From Synechococcus sp. C9 (GTDB taxonomy: Bacteria; Cyanobacteriota; Cyanobacteriia; Gloeomargaritales; Gloeomargaritaceae): a stretch of 64,000 nucleotides of DNA. Under the pieces are notes generated by a model, which had not been told where the DNA came from, made no database searches, and saw nothing but the letters and a program-made list of their open reading frames with translations. Shown in pieces: positions 17,966 to 25,192 of the stretch. The translations under genes were made by a program, and so were the position numbers. Position 1 is the first letter of the stretch. Each line of letters opens with the position of its first letter. The stretch lies in assembly GCF_022984075.1 (NCBI RefSeq), contig NZ_JALAAD010000002.1, positions 1 to 64,000 on the forward strand, given 5' to 3'.

Positions 17966-18229
17966 ATGACCCTAGACGAACTGCAAAAACAAGCCCTAAC
18001 CTTAACCGAAGCGGAGCGTCGCCAGTTAATTAACGCATTGTCTCAATCGCTTACCAATTCCCAAAAGCGTGCCCCCTATGGAAGGAACTGGAGAGATTTT
18101 AGAAGATACTGTTGCCCCTGCTCTGGCAGAATCAGAATGCATAATTTTAGCAAACCTCTCTCCCTGAAAGGATTTTGGGCGTTGATCACCATACGACATC
18201 ATTATTTACTTGAAACTCTCAGAAACTGA
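17966..18229 (+). pseudogene. Truncated antitoxin-like gene
   Basis: The first ~36 residues (TLDELQKQALTLTEAERRQL, INALSQSL) match short helical antitoxins. After GRNWRDF the sequence becomes unrelated because it runs into an 81-bp direct repeat (18140-18220). Start supported by GGAG upstream of 17966. Confidence 0.5.
18140..18220 (+). repeat. 81-bp direct repeat, left copy
   Basis: It is matched by 18922-19002 in direct orientation, nearly identical. The two copies bracket attC-like site 4 and its TA cassette (782-bp offset). Confidence 0.8.
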
Positions 18230-18264
18230 GAACCGATAGCTTGGTTAGGTGGACTATTCCTGTC

Positions 18265-18407
18265 AGTATAAGACTTTATTTTCCTAGAACTAATTTGTTC
18301 AAGAGGATAGAGGTGCTTCCAGTATCCGACTTTATTTTTGCAAGTCACGGAAAATTGGACGACAGAATCGGCATTTCCAGCTTTCTGAGTATACGACTTT
18401 ATTATTC
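18265..18407 (+). repeat. Three copies of AGTATNNGACTTTATT
   Basis: AGTATAAGACTTTATTTTCC at 18265, AGTATCCGACTTTATTTTTG at 18321 and AGTATACGACTTTATTATTC at 18388 point the same way, spaced 56 and 67 bp. The first is preceded by TGTC. The pattern is like the end of a Tn7-type element with several transposase-binding sites, but no opposite end was found. Confidence 0.5.
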
Positions 18408-18426
18408 GCATACAGCAGTGAATGAG

Positions 18427-18512
18427 GTATAACAAATCACTGCACCCGACCGTATGCTAGACTGTTTTTATCATCCAAAGTTATTGACGGCGGGTGAGTT
18501 CAGCCGTTATGT
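18427..18512 (+). other. attC-like site 4
   Basis: GTATAAC at the left and GTTATGT at the right are 86 bases apart. Inner arms ACTGCACCC and GGGTGAGT pair with one extra base on the left, and GACCG pairs near CGGCGG. A TA gene starts 21 bases after it. Confidence 0.65.
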
Positions 18513-18533
18513 TTTGAGGAGAGGTAGAAAGAT

Positions 18534-18761
18534 ATGATGTCCCCACTTCTAACTAGCGCATTGCAAAAAGCACAGACTCTTCCAAGAGCAGTTCAAGATG
18601 AACTAGCAGAGCAATTTATTGAAGACATAGAGAATGAGATTAAATGGCAAGAAACATTATCTAAGCCGCAGAATAGTTTAATTATCAAAAAGCTTGCTGA
18701 TAAAGCCATTTCAGACTCAGAAAAAGGACAGACCAAAGAAATGGGATTTGATGATCTATGA
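18534..18761 (+). CDS. Antitoxin of a RelE-like pair
   Basis: The 75-residue protein has a helical N-terminus (LLTSALQKAQTLPRAVQDEL) and an acidic, flexible tail (QTKEMGFDDL), the usual plan for antitoxins of RelE-like toxins. A GAGGAG-like site lies upstream. It overlaps the toxin start (ATGA) and sits right after an attC-like site. Confidence 0.65.
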   Translation: MMSPLLTSALQKAQTLPRAVQDELAEQFIEDIENEIKWQETLSKPQNSLIIKKLADKAISDSEKGQTKEMGFDDL

Positions 18762-18889
18762 AGTCGGAGATAAATCCAGATTTTATAGAGCTATTTCAAT
18801 ATCTTCCAGAAAGAGTTAAAAGAACAGCAAGAAAGAATTACAGACTATGGAAGGACAACCCATATCATCCGAGTTTAGAATTTAAGTAG
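18758..18889 (+). pseudogene. RelE-like toxin, truncated after 43 residues
   Basis: The frame reads PDFIELFQYLPERVKRTARK then NYRLWKDNPYHPSLEF, the N-terminal half of a RelE-like toxin, and stops. The C-terminal strands with catalytic residues are absent. Truncation lies 33 bases before the right copy of the 81-bp repeat. Confidence 0.65.
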
Positions 18890-18921
18890 GGGAGTTTCAT
18901 TTTACTAATGTTGGCATGGGA

Positions 18922-19002
18922 CATAATCTTAGCAAACCTCTCTCCCTGAAAGGATTTTGGGCGTTGATCACCATACGACATCATTATTTACTTGAAACTC
19001 TC
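18922..19002 (+). repeat. 81-bp direct repeat, right copy
   Basis: Matches 18140-18220. Between this copy and 19093 nothing coding is seen. Confidence 0.8.
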
Positions 19003-19092
19003 TGGCGTTTGAGTTTCAAGTTCTAATGTGACTATGATCGGATTAGCTGAATTTTATCTAGCTGTTGGGTTTCTTTGAAGGAGGATTAAATC

Positions 19093-19287
19093 ATGATGTT
19101 AAGAGCTGTGGAAGCGATCGTTGAACCAGACGGTACTATTCGCCCATTAGAGCCTTTGCAAGTTAAGGTTGCGACTAGGGCGATCGTAACTTTGCTGGAG
19201 GAGGAGATGGATAGCCCAGTGTGGCGAGCCTACCAAGAATCCAAGCAGGAACGAGGGGAGGTTTATCATCGCCTTGCTGAGTCCTAA
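19093..19287 (+). CDS. DUF104-like antitoxin (64 aa)
   Basis: GGAGG precedes the ATG. The protein reads VEAIVEPDGTIRPLEPLQVK, the beta-rich N-terminus of AF2212/DUF104-type antitoxins, followed by LLEEEMDSPVWRAYQESK. It overlaps a broken Doc-like toxin start, so the pair was antitoxin then Fic/Doc toxin. Confidence 0.65.
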   Translation: MMLRAVEAIVEPDGTIRPLEPLQVKVATRAIVTLLEEEMDSPVWRAYQESKQERGEVYHRLAES

Positions 19288-19341
19288 ATTTTTAACCAGA
19301 GAGGATGTCTTGCTGATTCATACCGATCAAAATAGTTTTAT
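19274..19341 (+). pseudogene. Fic/Doc-like toxin, N-terminal stub
   Basis: From TTG 19274 the frame reads LSPKFLTREDVLLIHTDQ, the conserved start of Doc-family toxins. It then runs into the antisense of a DUF2887 gene at about 19341. The Fic active-site region is absent. Confidence 0.6.
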
Positions 19342-19540
19342 CCTCACTTTGGGGCAGGAATACACCATCGAAGCGAAAGGCTTTTTCCTTCACTTCTACC
19401 GAGGTGAATTGATAACTGGCGATGCTAGTAGGGTCTTCCCCCAACAGCTCCAATGGCTAACGCCACGCTCCGCTATCAATAGGGTAGGAAAGGTCTGAAA
19501 CAGTTGATAGAAAATTGTGTCGGTACGCAACGGCTTTGTT
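19341..19540 (-). pseudogene. DUF2887 (Rpn-like) gene, N-terminal fragment
   Basis: This stretch is a diverged reverse-strand copy of the first ~150 bases of the intact gene at 45750, including its upstream region, with a small insertion in the SQTFPTLLM part. It is cut at the Doc stub. Confidence 0.7.
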
Positions 19541-19543
19541 TAA

Positions 19544-19828
19544 TTAGGTCAGCAAATTTTCCAACTCCTCCAGGGAAGAAACGTCAATGATGGCTTCCGC
19601 AACTACCCCCAGTTGCTCTAAGGATAACTGTTCCAGTTTTGTGCTGATGCTATCTGGCACACCGCCGAACTTGCGGGCGATTTGGCGGTAAAGGGTTTCC
19701 CGTAATGCTATGGTTCTACCCCTCTGCTCCCCTGCCTGCCACCCTTCCTTCCACCCTTCTTTCCAGCCTTCTTGGTGTCCTTCTTGCTTGGCTTCCTGAT
19801 ACACCCGCGTCTGCCGTAAATCTCCCAA
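19544..19828 (-). pseudogene. DUF2887 (Rpn-like) gene, C-terminal fragment
   Basis: It encodes GDLRQTRVYQEAKQEGHQEG through SSLEELENLL, nearly the same as the last 95 residues of the protein at 45750-46604. It lies upstream (in reading direction) of the N-terminal fragment, so the order is tail then head, as left by two tandem genes. The 196 bases up to 20024 contain no gene I can support. Confidence 0.75.
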
Positions 19829-20024
19829 GGTAAAGTGCTCAACGCCTTACGGCATCAAAGGAATTGGAACTTCTCAAAATTCGCTCTATTCCTACTTCAT
19901 AAGGGGCATAAGGGGAACGGTTTCCAAATGGTCAAACAATGCAGTTCTTCGCTAGTAAAATGTGGTGTAGTCATAAGCCTTTATCACATAGAATGAGAGC
20001 TAAAACCCACTCCACCCAAAAACC

Positions 20025-20282
20025 ATGATGCAAACCATTCACATCGAGCTACCAGACACGATATTTTCAGCCCTGCGTAAATCCCCTAACGAATTTGTCC
20101 AGGAAATGCGGATTGCCGCTGCCGTTAAATGGTACGAACTGGGGGAAATCTCTCAGGAAAAAGCCGCCGAAATCGCCGGACTGCACCGAGCCGACTTCAT
20201 CAACACCCTTCCCCGCTATCGGGTCTCGGTACTCCAGTACACCCCCGCCGAACTGGCTGAAGAACTCGCTGATGCCGATTAG
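20025..20282 (+). CDS. UPF0175 antitoxin
   Basis: The 85-residue protein shows the UPF0175 plan: IHIELPDTIFSALRKSPNEF, then the helix-turn-helix-like EISQEKAAEIAGLHRADFIN, ending VLQYTPAELAEELADAD. It overlaps the DUF3368 toxin gene by 11 bases. Such pairs are type II TA modules; the HTH suggests autoregulation. Confidence 0.85.
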   Translation: MMQTIHIELPDTIFSALRKSPNEFVQEMRIAAAVKWYELGEISQEKAAEIAGLHRADFINTLPRYRVSVLQYTPAELAEELADAD

Positions 20283-20727
20283 TCACGTCGTCATCAACGC
20301 TTCCCCCTTGATTGTCCTGTTCAAGAGCGGTCAAGCCGATTTACTCCCCCAACTTTTTGAGCAAATCATCGTTCCCCAAGCCGTCTATGACGAAATCACC
20401 GCTGTCAAGACCGATGCCGCCGCCACCCAACTCCCAGCCGTACCCTGGTCTCACTGCACCGCTGTCCCGATTAACCCGGCAATCCTCCCCTGGGACTTGG
20501 GTAACGGGGAGTCTGCCGTACTCAGCTTTGCCTTGGTGAATCCCGGCTATCGTGCCATGATAGATGATGCCGCTGCCAGACGCTGTACTCGTGCCTTAGG
20601 CATTGCAACTTTGGGGACTGGTGGTGCGATTGTGTTGGCAAAACGGCGTGGCTTGATCCCATCTGTAACCGAGGGGCTACGGCGCTTGCAGAATGCAGGA
20701 CTATGGTTATCAAAGAATTGGGTCTAA
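20272..20727 (+). CDS. DUF3368 PIN-like toxin, tail replaced by IS605 end
   Basis: The ATG at 20272 opens ISHVVINASPLIVLFKSG (first acidic motif region). LGNGESAVLSFAL and AMIDDAAARRCTRALGI follow, the DUF3368 signature. The last residues (SKNWV) and the stop codon lie in sequence shared with the outer edge of IS605 copy 2, so they come from the left end of IS605. The usual final helix is missing by about 12-15 residues when compared with the second family member at 22677. Confidence 0.75.
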   Translation: MPISHVVINASPLIVLFKSGQADLLPQLFEQIIVPQAVYDEITAVKTDAAATQLPAVPWSHCTAVPINPAILPWDLGNGESAVLSFALVNPGYRAMIDDAAARRCTRALGIATLGTGGAIVLAKRRGLIPSVTEGLRRLQNAGLWLSKNWV

Positions 20728-20759
20728 AACCCCGTCCAATGCCTCCGGCACGGCTACGC

Positions 20760-21158
20760 CTAGCAGGACGGCTTTTCTTGATTTTGGATGTAAGCAATCA
20801 GAACATGGAGAGGAGCGCCACCAACACTAGAAGCGAAATAGCTAGGACTCCACAGAGCTGTTTTGCCATAGGGTTTTGGTAACTTAGCCTGTCCGTATTT
20901 CCTACTAGAAACTCCTTTCAAGGCATTCACTATTTGGGAAATAGACCACTTAGGTGGGTAGGCAATCAGAAGGTGGATATGGTCTGTTTCCCCGTTGCAC
21001 TCCAATACCGCAAAATCCATCTTTTTTGCCACACCTTGGAAGGATTCCTCTATCAGTCTCAAACTTTCTTAAGTAAGTACTTTCCTTCTGTACTTGGTGA
21101 CGAATACCAGGTGAGCTTGCAGGCTAGATATGCTGTTGCGGTTTCTTCTAAATTCCAT
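20760..21158 (-). pseudogene. tnpA: IS200/IS605 TnpA (Y1 transposase) with nonsense codon
   Basis: From the ATG at 21158 the frame reads 29 residues (ending FVTKYRRKVLT), hits TAA, and then continues to 20760 for a total of 132 residues, the normal TnpA length. The HUH metal-binding motif reads DHIHLLI, and the catalytic Tyr lies in VLIAYIQNQ. A TTG at 21062 could restart translation after the stop but would omit the first strand. Copy 2 has the same stop. Confidence 0.8.
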
Positions 21159-21193
21159 GTGCTACAATAGACATACCGACTCAATTTTAGCGT

Positions 21194-22351
21194 ATGGTAG
21201 CCCGATATAAATACCGGTTCTATCCTACAGACCAACAGAAAAACAGCCTAGCTAAACTATTTGGTTGTGCTCGGTATGTTTGGAATGAGGCTTTAGCTCA
21301 TTGCCAGGCTGTTGGAAAGTATTTAGGGTACAACCAGCTATCGAGTCGGCTAACTAAGCTAAAAGAGTCGGTGCAGTGGTTGAAAGAGGTGTCGAGTGTG
21401 GCACTTCAACAATCATTGAGGCATTTAGAGGAAGCGTACCAAAAGTTTTTCAACAAGGAAGGAGGGGCACCACGATACAAGAAGAGAAAGACTAACCAAT
21501 CCGCAACCTTAATGAGTAATGCGTTTTCCCTGCAGGGGGAAGGCGTGTACCTTGCCAAGATAGGGGTCGTTAAGCCTATCTGGAGTCGACCATTACCCAG
21601 CAAACCAAGCTCTGTTACGGTCATCAAAGACAGTGCGGAGCGGTATTTTCTGAGTTTTGTCGTGGAGGTAGAACCGGAGAAAATTGAGGCTAAATCTGTT
21701 AGCATTGGAGTAGATTTAGGCATCAAAACCTTTGCTGCTTGTAGCGACGGGACTAAGTACCACAGCCCAGACTATGCTCCTTTGTACGACCGGATTGCTC
21801 AACTGCAAAAGCAGTTAGCCCGCCGGGTCAAAGGGTCAAATCGGTGGGAGCGTACCAGGTTGCGAATTGCTAAACTGCATTGTCGTATTGACGATATGCG
21901 GACGGATTTCTTGCACAAATTGTCAACCAAACTCACGAGCGAAAACCAAGTTATTTGTTTGGAAGACTTGAATGTGCGGGGAATGATGAAGAACCGCAAG
22001 TTGTCTAAAGCAATCAGCAGACAGGGATGGCGTAGGTTTCGTGAGTTGTGCAAGGCAAAAAGTGAAAAGTTCCAGCGGGAACTTCGCATTCTCGACCGAT
22101 GGGAGGCAACGAGCCAACATTGTTCTAAGTGCAACTGGCACTGGGGAAAACTAGACCTTTCCACCCGCATAGTGGTATGCGATGGATGTGGTGCAGTACA
22201 TTGTCGGGACGAAAATTCAGCGAAATATATAGAACAAGTCGGGATGGGGCATCGCCCGACTCAAAAACGGACGTGGAGATTGAGTAAGACCACTGAGCCG
22301 AAAGGTTCGGTGGCGTCGGTCTGTGAAGCGTCAAGAATCCCCTGTCTTTAG
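21194..22351 (+). CDS. tnpB: TnpB RNA-guided nuclease of IS605
   Basis: The 385-residue protein starts VARYKYRFYPTDQQKNSLAK (helical OrfB domain). RuvC motifs follow: the first Asp in IGVDLGIKTFAAC (about residue 177), Glu in ICLEDLNVRGM (about residue 257) and the last Asp in CRDENSAKYIEQVG, after a zinc ribbon (CSKCNWHW and CDGC). All catalytic residues are present. TnpB uses an omega RNA from the element end to cut DNA at the excision site. It diverges from tnpA with 35 bases between. Confidence 0.9.
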   Translation: MVARYKYRFYPTDQQKNSLAKLFGCARYVWNEALAHCQAVGKYLGYNQLSSRLTKLKESVQWLKEVSSVALQQSLRHLEEAYQKFFNKEGGAPRYKKRKTNQSATLMSNAFSLQGEGVYLAKIGVVKPIWSRPLPSKPSSVTVIKDSAERYFLSFVVEVEPEKIEAKSVSIGVDLGIKTFAACSDGTKYHSPDYAPLYDRIAQLQKQLARRVKGSNRWERTRLRIAKLHCRIDDMRTDFLHKLSTKLTSENQVICLEDLNVRGMMKNRKLSKAISRQGWRRFRELCKAKSEKFQRELRILDRWEATSQHCSKCNWHWGKLDLSTRIVVCDGCGAVHCRDENSAKYIEQVGMGHRPTQKRTWRLSKTTEPKGSVASVCEASRIPCL

Positions 22352-22434
22352 GCAGGGGGGTATGTCAAGTAGTCCTTTAGGATTGCTATAGGGTTCATCG
22401 GCGTAAAATAGTGAAGGTAGTAAGGGCTTTAGCT

Positions 22435-22680
22435 ATGAGTGTTACTATTCCTGATGAAATTTTAACGACAACTCGCATGACTGAGGCTGAAATGCGGCAA
22501 GAAATTGCTGTCATGCTCTTCGAGCGAGAAAAACTTACCCTTGCACAAGCGAGCCGATTTGCGAGGATGCATCCCGTTGCCTTTCAGCACCTCCTTGCCA
22601 GTCGCCGTATCCCAATGCACTATGGGATAGAAGATTTTGAACAGGACATTCAAACCCTCAGGCAGATGGGCAGACTGTGA
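22435..22680 (+). CDS. UPF0175 antitoxin, second pair
   Basis: The ATG at 22435 is preferred over an upstream GTG because MSVTIPDEIL is the normal family start. TEAEMRQEIAVMLFEREKLT, an HTH-like LAQASRFARMHP and DIQTLRQMGRL complete the UPF0175 plan. The stop overlaps the toxin start by four bases. Confidence 0.85.
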   Translation: MSVTIPDEILTTTRMTEAEMRQEIAVMLFEREKLTLAQASRFARMHPVAFQHLLASRRIPMHYGIEDFEQDIQTLRQMGRL

Positions 22681-23174
22681 TTATTGTCAGTGACACATCG
22701 CCTATCAATAATCTTAGTGCGATTGGTCATCTGCATCTTCTCCATCAACTCTACGGAACGGTTCTGATTCCTGAAGCTGTTTATCGAGAGCTAACGGACC
22801 CAAGTTTTCCCGTCGCTGGTGCGGCTGAAGTACGAACCTTGGTCTGGATTCAAACTCGTGCTGTGAGTAACCGCACACTGGTTGAAGCCCTGAGCAACGA
22901 ACTGGATATTGGAGAAGCAGAAGCCATTGCTCTGGCAGTCGAGGTTCAAGCTGAGCAGATTTTGATGGATGAACGTCGGGGGCGGCTAGTGGCAACAAGA
23001 CTAAACCTGCGACCCACGGGCATTTTAGGAATCTTGGTCGAAGCGAAGAATCGAGGTTTGGTTGCCAAGGTAAAGCCTTTATTGGATGCTCTAGTCAACG
23101 AGGCAGGATTTTGGGTTGCAGAACCTTTATACAACAGGGTTTTACAGCTTGTTCATGAAATTGACTCAGTCTGA
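22677..23174 (+). CDS. DUF3368 PIN-like toxin, full length
   Basis: The 165-residue protein reads IIVSDTSPINNLSAIGHL, ELDIGEAEAIALAVEV, LMDERRGRLVATRLNL and ends ARG-poor with LYNRVLQLVHEIDSV, an intact DUF3368. It gives the length standard against which the gene at 20272 is short. With the UPF0175 gene it forms a type II TA operon just upstream of parA locus 1, fitting plasmid maintenance. Confidence 0.85.
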   Translation: MIIVSDTSPINNLSAIGHLHLLHQLYGTVLIPEAVYRELTDPSFPVAGAAEVRTLVWIQTRAVSNRTLVEALSNELDIGEAEAIALAVEVQAEQILMDERRGRLVATRLNLRPTGILGILVEAKNRGLVAKVKPLLDALVNEAGFWVAEPLYNRVLQLVHEIDSV

Positions 23175-23292
23175 TTGCGGCATTGCTATCTTTAGGTCAC
23201 CTCCATTAATTCATGTCTAGACCTACTATGTAAGTACAAAAATCAATAAACAAAGGTTTCCTACTGATTCTGCTAAGGTTCCCAACCAGCAT

Positions 23293-23367
23293 TTTTACTA
23301 GAAATCTAGTTTCTATTTTTCCATCTATCTTGATTCTTGTAATCCATAGGATGGTTTACTATAATCT
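23293..23367. promoter_or_regulatory. parA1 upstream repeat array (15-bp phased)
   Basis: Read on the reverse strand from 23367, the 75 bases split into five 15-mers. The first is AGATTATAGTAAACC and the fifth AGATTTCTAGTAAAA, both close to the AGATTCTAGTAAAC unit inside the downstream gene (24104-24297). It ends 22 bases before the parA start, placing it as operator and possible centromere. Binding is inferred. Confidence 0.65.
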
Positions 23368-23389
23368 GACAGTAGGCTAGGATAACCCC

Positions 23390-23989
23390 ATGAAAGTCAT
23401 CACCGTCACAGGCTTCAAAGGGGGCTGTGGCAAATCCACCACCGCCATCAACCTGGCGACGTTCTTGAGCGAGCGGGGCAAAGTCCTGCTGGTGGATGGG
23501 GACCCCAACCGTACCGCCCTCAGTTGGAGCCAACGGGGAGCCTTGCCCTATCGGGTGGCGGATGAGCGGCAGAGCTTCAAGTGGGTGGCAGGCAATGACT
23601 TTTTGGTGATTGATACCCCGGCACGCCCGGACTCCAGCGACCTACAGGAACTTGCCAAGGGCTGTGACCTGCTGATTTTACCCACCCTGCCCGATGTGGT
23701 TTCCCTGGAACCGATGCTGGCGACCGCCCAGGCGTTGGGGGAAGCTACCTACCGAGTTTTGCTCACCATTGTGCCCCCGCCCCCCAGTCGAGAGGGTCAA
23801 CAGATGCAGACCGACTTGCAGGCATCCGGCATTCCCGTATTCCAGACCATGATTCGTCGGGCGGCGGGGTTTGGCAAGGCGGCTCTCGCTGGGGTTTCCA
23901 TCCGAGAGATGACCGGGCGTGACCGGCTCCCCTGGCAAGACTATCAAGCGTTAGGTAAAGAAATTCTGGAGGTACTGGCAGATGGCTAA
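23390..23989 (+). CDS. parA: ParA-family partition ATPase, locus 1
   Basis: The 199-residue protein has the deviant Walker A KGGCGKST (residues 10-17), a Walker A' region VLLVDGDPNRTA, and a Walker B DFLVIDTPARP. It lacks an N-terminal DNA-binding domain, so it is of the short type Ib class (ParF-like). Such ATPases segregate plasmids with a small centromere-binding partner. That partner overlaps its stop by eight bases. Repeats upstream suggest autoregulation by the partner. Confidence 0.9.
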   Translation: MKVITVTGFKGGCGKSTTAINLATFLSERGKVLLVDGDPNRTALSWSQRGALPYRVADERQSFKWVAGNDFLVIDTPARPDSSDLQELAKGCDLLILPTLPDVVSLEPMLATAQALGEATYRVLLTIVPPPPSREGQQMQTDLQASGIPVFQTMIRRAAGFGKAALAGVSIREMTGRDRLPWQDYQALGKEILEVLADG

Positions 23990-24530
23990 GTATGGGGACT
24001 TAATCCGCAAGGCGAGGGCAAGCACGGGCGGGACGGAGGAGATAGAAACTAGAAAAATGGAATCTAGTTTAGAAGATGTCAGTAATCAAGATTCTTCAAT
24101 AACAGATTCTAATAAACATCAAACAAGCATCTTAGATTCAAGCAAAACAGATTCATTTATAATAGATTCTAGTAAACAAGATTCTTTGATGCTAGATTCT
24201 GTAAAACAAGAAGCAAGTATCACAGATTCAAGTAAACTAGACTCATCTAAAGTAGATTCTATAAAACAGGATGCCAGTATGATAGATTCTGGTAAACAAG
24301 ATGCTTATGCCAAGGTGGCGATGCGCTTGAGTGCGGAAGCGGTGCAAAGGTTGAAGCGGTGGCGGTTACAGACGGGGTTGCCCTACGAAATTCTGGTGGA
24401 TGTGCTCATCCGGGGGCAGGATACCCCCACCCCAGCCCAGGTGGAGGAAGCTCGCAAAATCCGCCACTCCCGGTTGTTGGAGGGAAAGCGCAAGGCTTTG
24501 GACAATTCTCAGAGAAAACTTGACCAGTAG
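23982..24530 (+). CDS. ParB/ParG-like partner with coding-sequence iterons, locus 1
   Basis: The 182-residue protein has a short basic start, a low-complexity segment (about residues 30-107) of five-residue repeats such as DSSKQ and DSIKQ, then a ribbon-helix-helix-like domain (YAKVAMRLSAEAVQRLKRWR) and a charged tail. Position after parA and the RHH-like domain point to the centromere-binding adaptor. The low-complexity codons also make an exact 15-bp DNA repeat that matches the sequence upstream of parA. So the gene probably encodes both the binding protein and its binding sites. Role inferred, repeats directly seen. Confidence 0.7.
   Translation: MAKYGDLIRKARASTGGTEEIETRKMESSLEDVSNQDSSITDSNKHQTSILDSSKTDSFIIDSSKQDSLMLDSVKQEASITDSSKLDSSKVDSIKQDASMIDSGKQDAYAKVAMRLSAEAVQRLKRWRLQTGLPYEILVDVLIRGQDTPTPAQVEEARKIRHSRLLEGKRKALDNSQRKLDQ
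24074..24304 (+). repeat. 15-bp phased array inside the partner gene, locus 1
   Basis: AGATTC occurs exactly at 24089, 24104, 24134, 24149, 24164, 24179, 24194, 24224, 24254 and 24284, with one-mismatch forms at 24239 and 24299, all on one 15-bp grid. Longer units of the type AGATTCTAGTAAAC begin every 30 bp (24104 to 24284, seven in a row). 30 bp is close to three helical turns. Confidence 0.9.
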
Positions 24531-24579
24531 TTAGGTTTTATGGTTGTTTCATTCAGTGAAATCTGTTTTGGTGTCAGGG

Positions 24580-24939
24580 TCAGTTGCTTCTAATCCTGAA
24601 TTTATTGGGTTCGATGATGACGATTGCGCCAAGGATTTCCGATACATCAACCTGGTCAAGAAACTGTTCCAGGGCTAGGTAAATTTCAGTGGCAACTGCT
24701 CTAAACGGCATTCTCAGTATCACCAGTCCGCAATGGGTGTTTGGCGGATAGGTCAATATATTCGCCCAACCAAGGTCACGACTAATAATAATGCACTGTT
24801 CTTTTTGGGCAGATATGAATAAATCCCTATCTTTTAGACCACTTAATCCTGATATTTTAACATAAATTGCTGAATGGCCTTTATCGATAAGTAACCTTGC
24901 TAAACTGAGGGGACAATCTTCATCGACTAGAAATTTCAA
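24580..24939 (-). CDS. DUF5615 PIN-like toxin
   Basis: The 119-residue protein begins KFLVDEDCPLSLARLLIDKG, with IIISRDLGWANILTYPP in the middle, the signature of DUF5615 PIN-like proteins. It overlaps the upstream DUF433 antitoxin gene by four bases. The usual RNase motif Asp residues are present. A TA pair directly downstream of par locus 1 would aid plasmid stability. Confidence 0.8.
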   Translation of the reverse strand: MKFLVDEDCPLSLARLLIDKGHSAIYVKISGLSGLKDRDLFISAQKEQCIIISRDLGWANILTYPPNTHCGLVILRMPFRAVATEIYLALEQFLDQVDVSEILGAIVIIEPNKFRIRSN

Positions 24940-25187
24940 CTAGCTTGCTCCATCCTCAGGAGTTCACCACAATAAGCCAGTGCATCCAGAATTTGTTGAT
25001 GGGTGATGCCGTATTCGTGCATAACTTCTTCATAGGTCATGCCACCGGCGAGCGAGCCAATGACGACAGCGACAGACAGACGAGTACCTTTGATGACCGC
25101 TTGACCATGTTGGATGTGACTATCCACAACAATCTGGTTTGTTTTACCATCCATAGCATTGCTTATTTGGTGCCACGATAACCTCAT
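24936..25187 (-). CDS. DUF433 antitoxin
   Basis: The start at 25187 has AAGGA five bases before it; an internal ATG at 25154 (MDGKTNQ) has no such site. The core reads QAVIKGTRLSVAVVIGSLAGG then YEEVMHEYGITHQQILDALA, the DUF433 HTH-like domain. It pairs with the DUF5615 gene. Its upstream DNA is the orphan octamer array, and its Shine-Dalgarno sits beside that array, so the pair may now be driven by a former parA promoter. Confidence 0.8.
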   Translation of the reverse strand: MRLSWHQISNAMDGKTNQIVVDSHIQHGQAVIKGTRLSVAVVIGSLAGGMTYEEVMHEYGITHQQILDALAYCGELLRMEQAS

Positions 25188-25192
25188 TGTAT

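Larger units (their letters stand above)
20709..22369 (+). mobile_element. IS200/IS605-family element, copy 1
   Basis: The element carries divergent tnpA and tnpB. Its left end has a hairpin-forming segment (about 20733-20770) and its right end a hairpin with CCTGTCTTTAGGCAGG (about 22344-22359). Boundaries are taken from identity with copy 2 (37139-40383): sequence is shared from TTATCAAAGAATTGGG to GGGTATGTCAA. No terminal inverted repeats or target duplication, as expected. An omega RNA overlapping the tnpB 3' end is likely but not demonstrated. Confidence 0.85.

Noticed and set aside
24105-24300. The DSSKQ-type peptide repeat as a structural or adhesive domain
   Set aside because: The DNA repeat is more exact than a peptide repeat needs and matches non-coding sequence upstream of parA, so DNA-level function explains it better.
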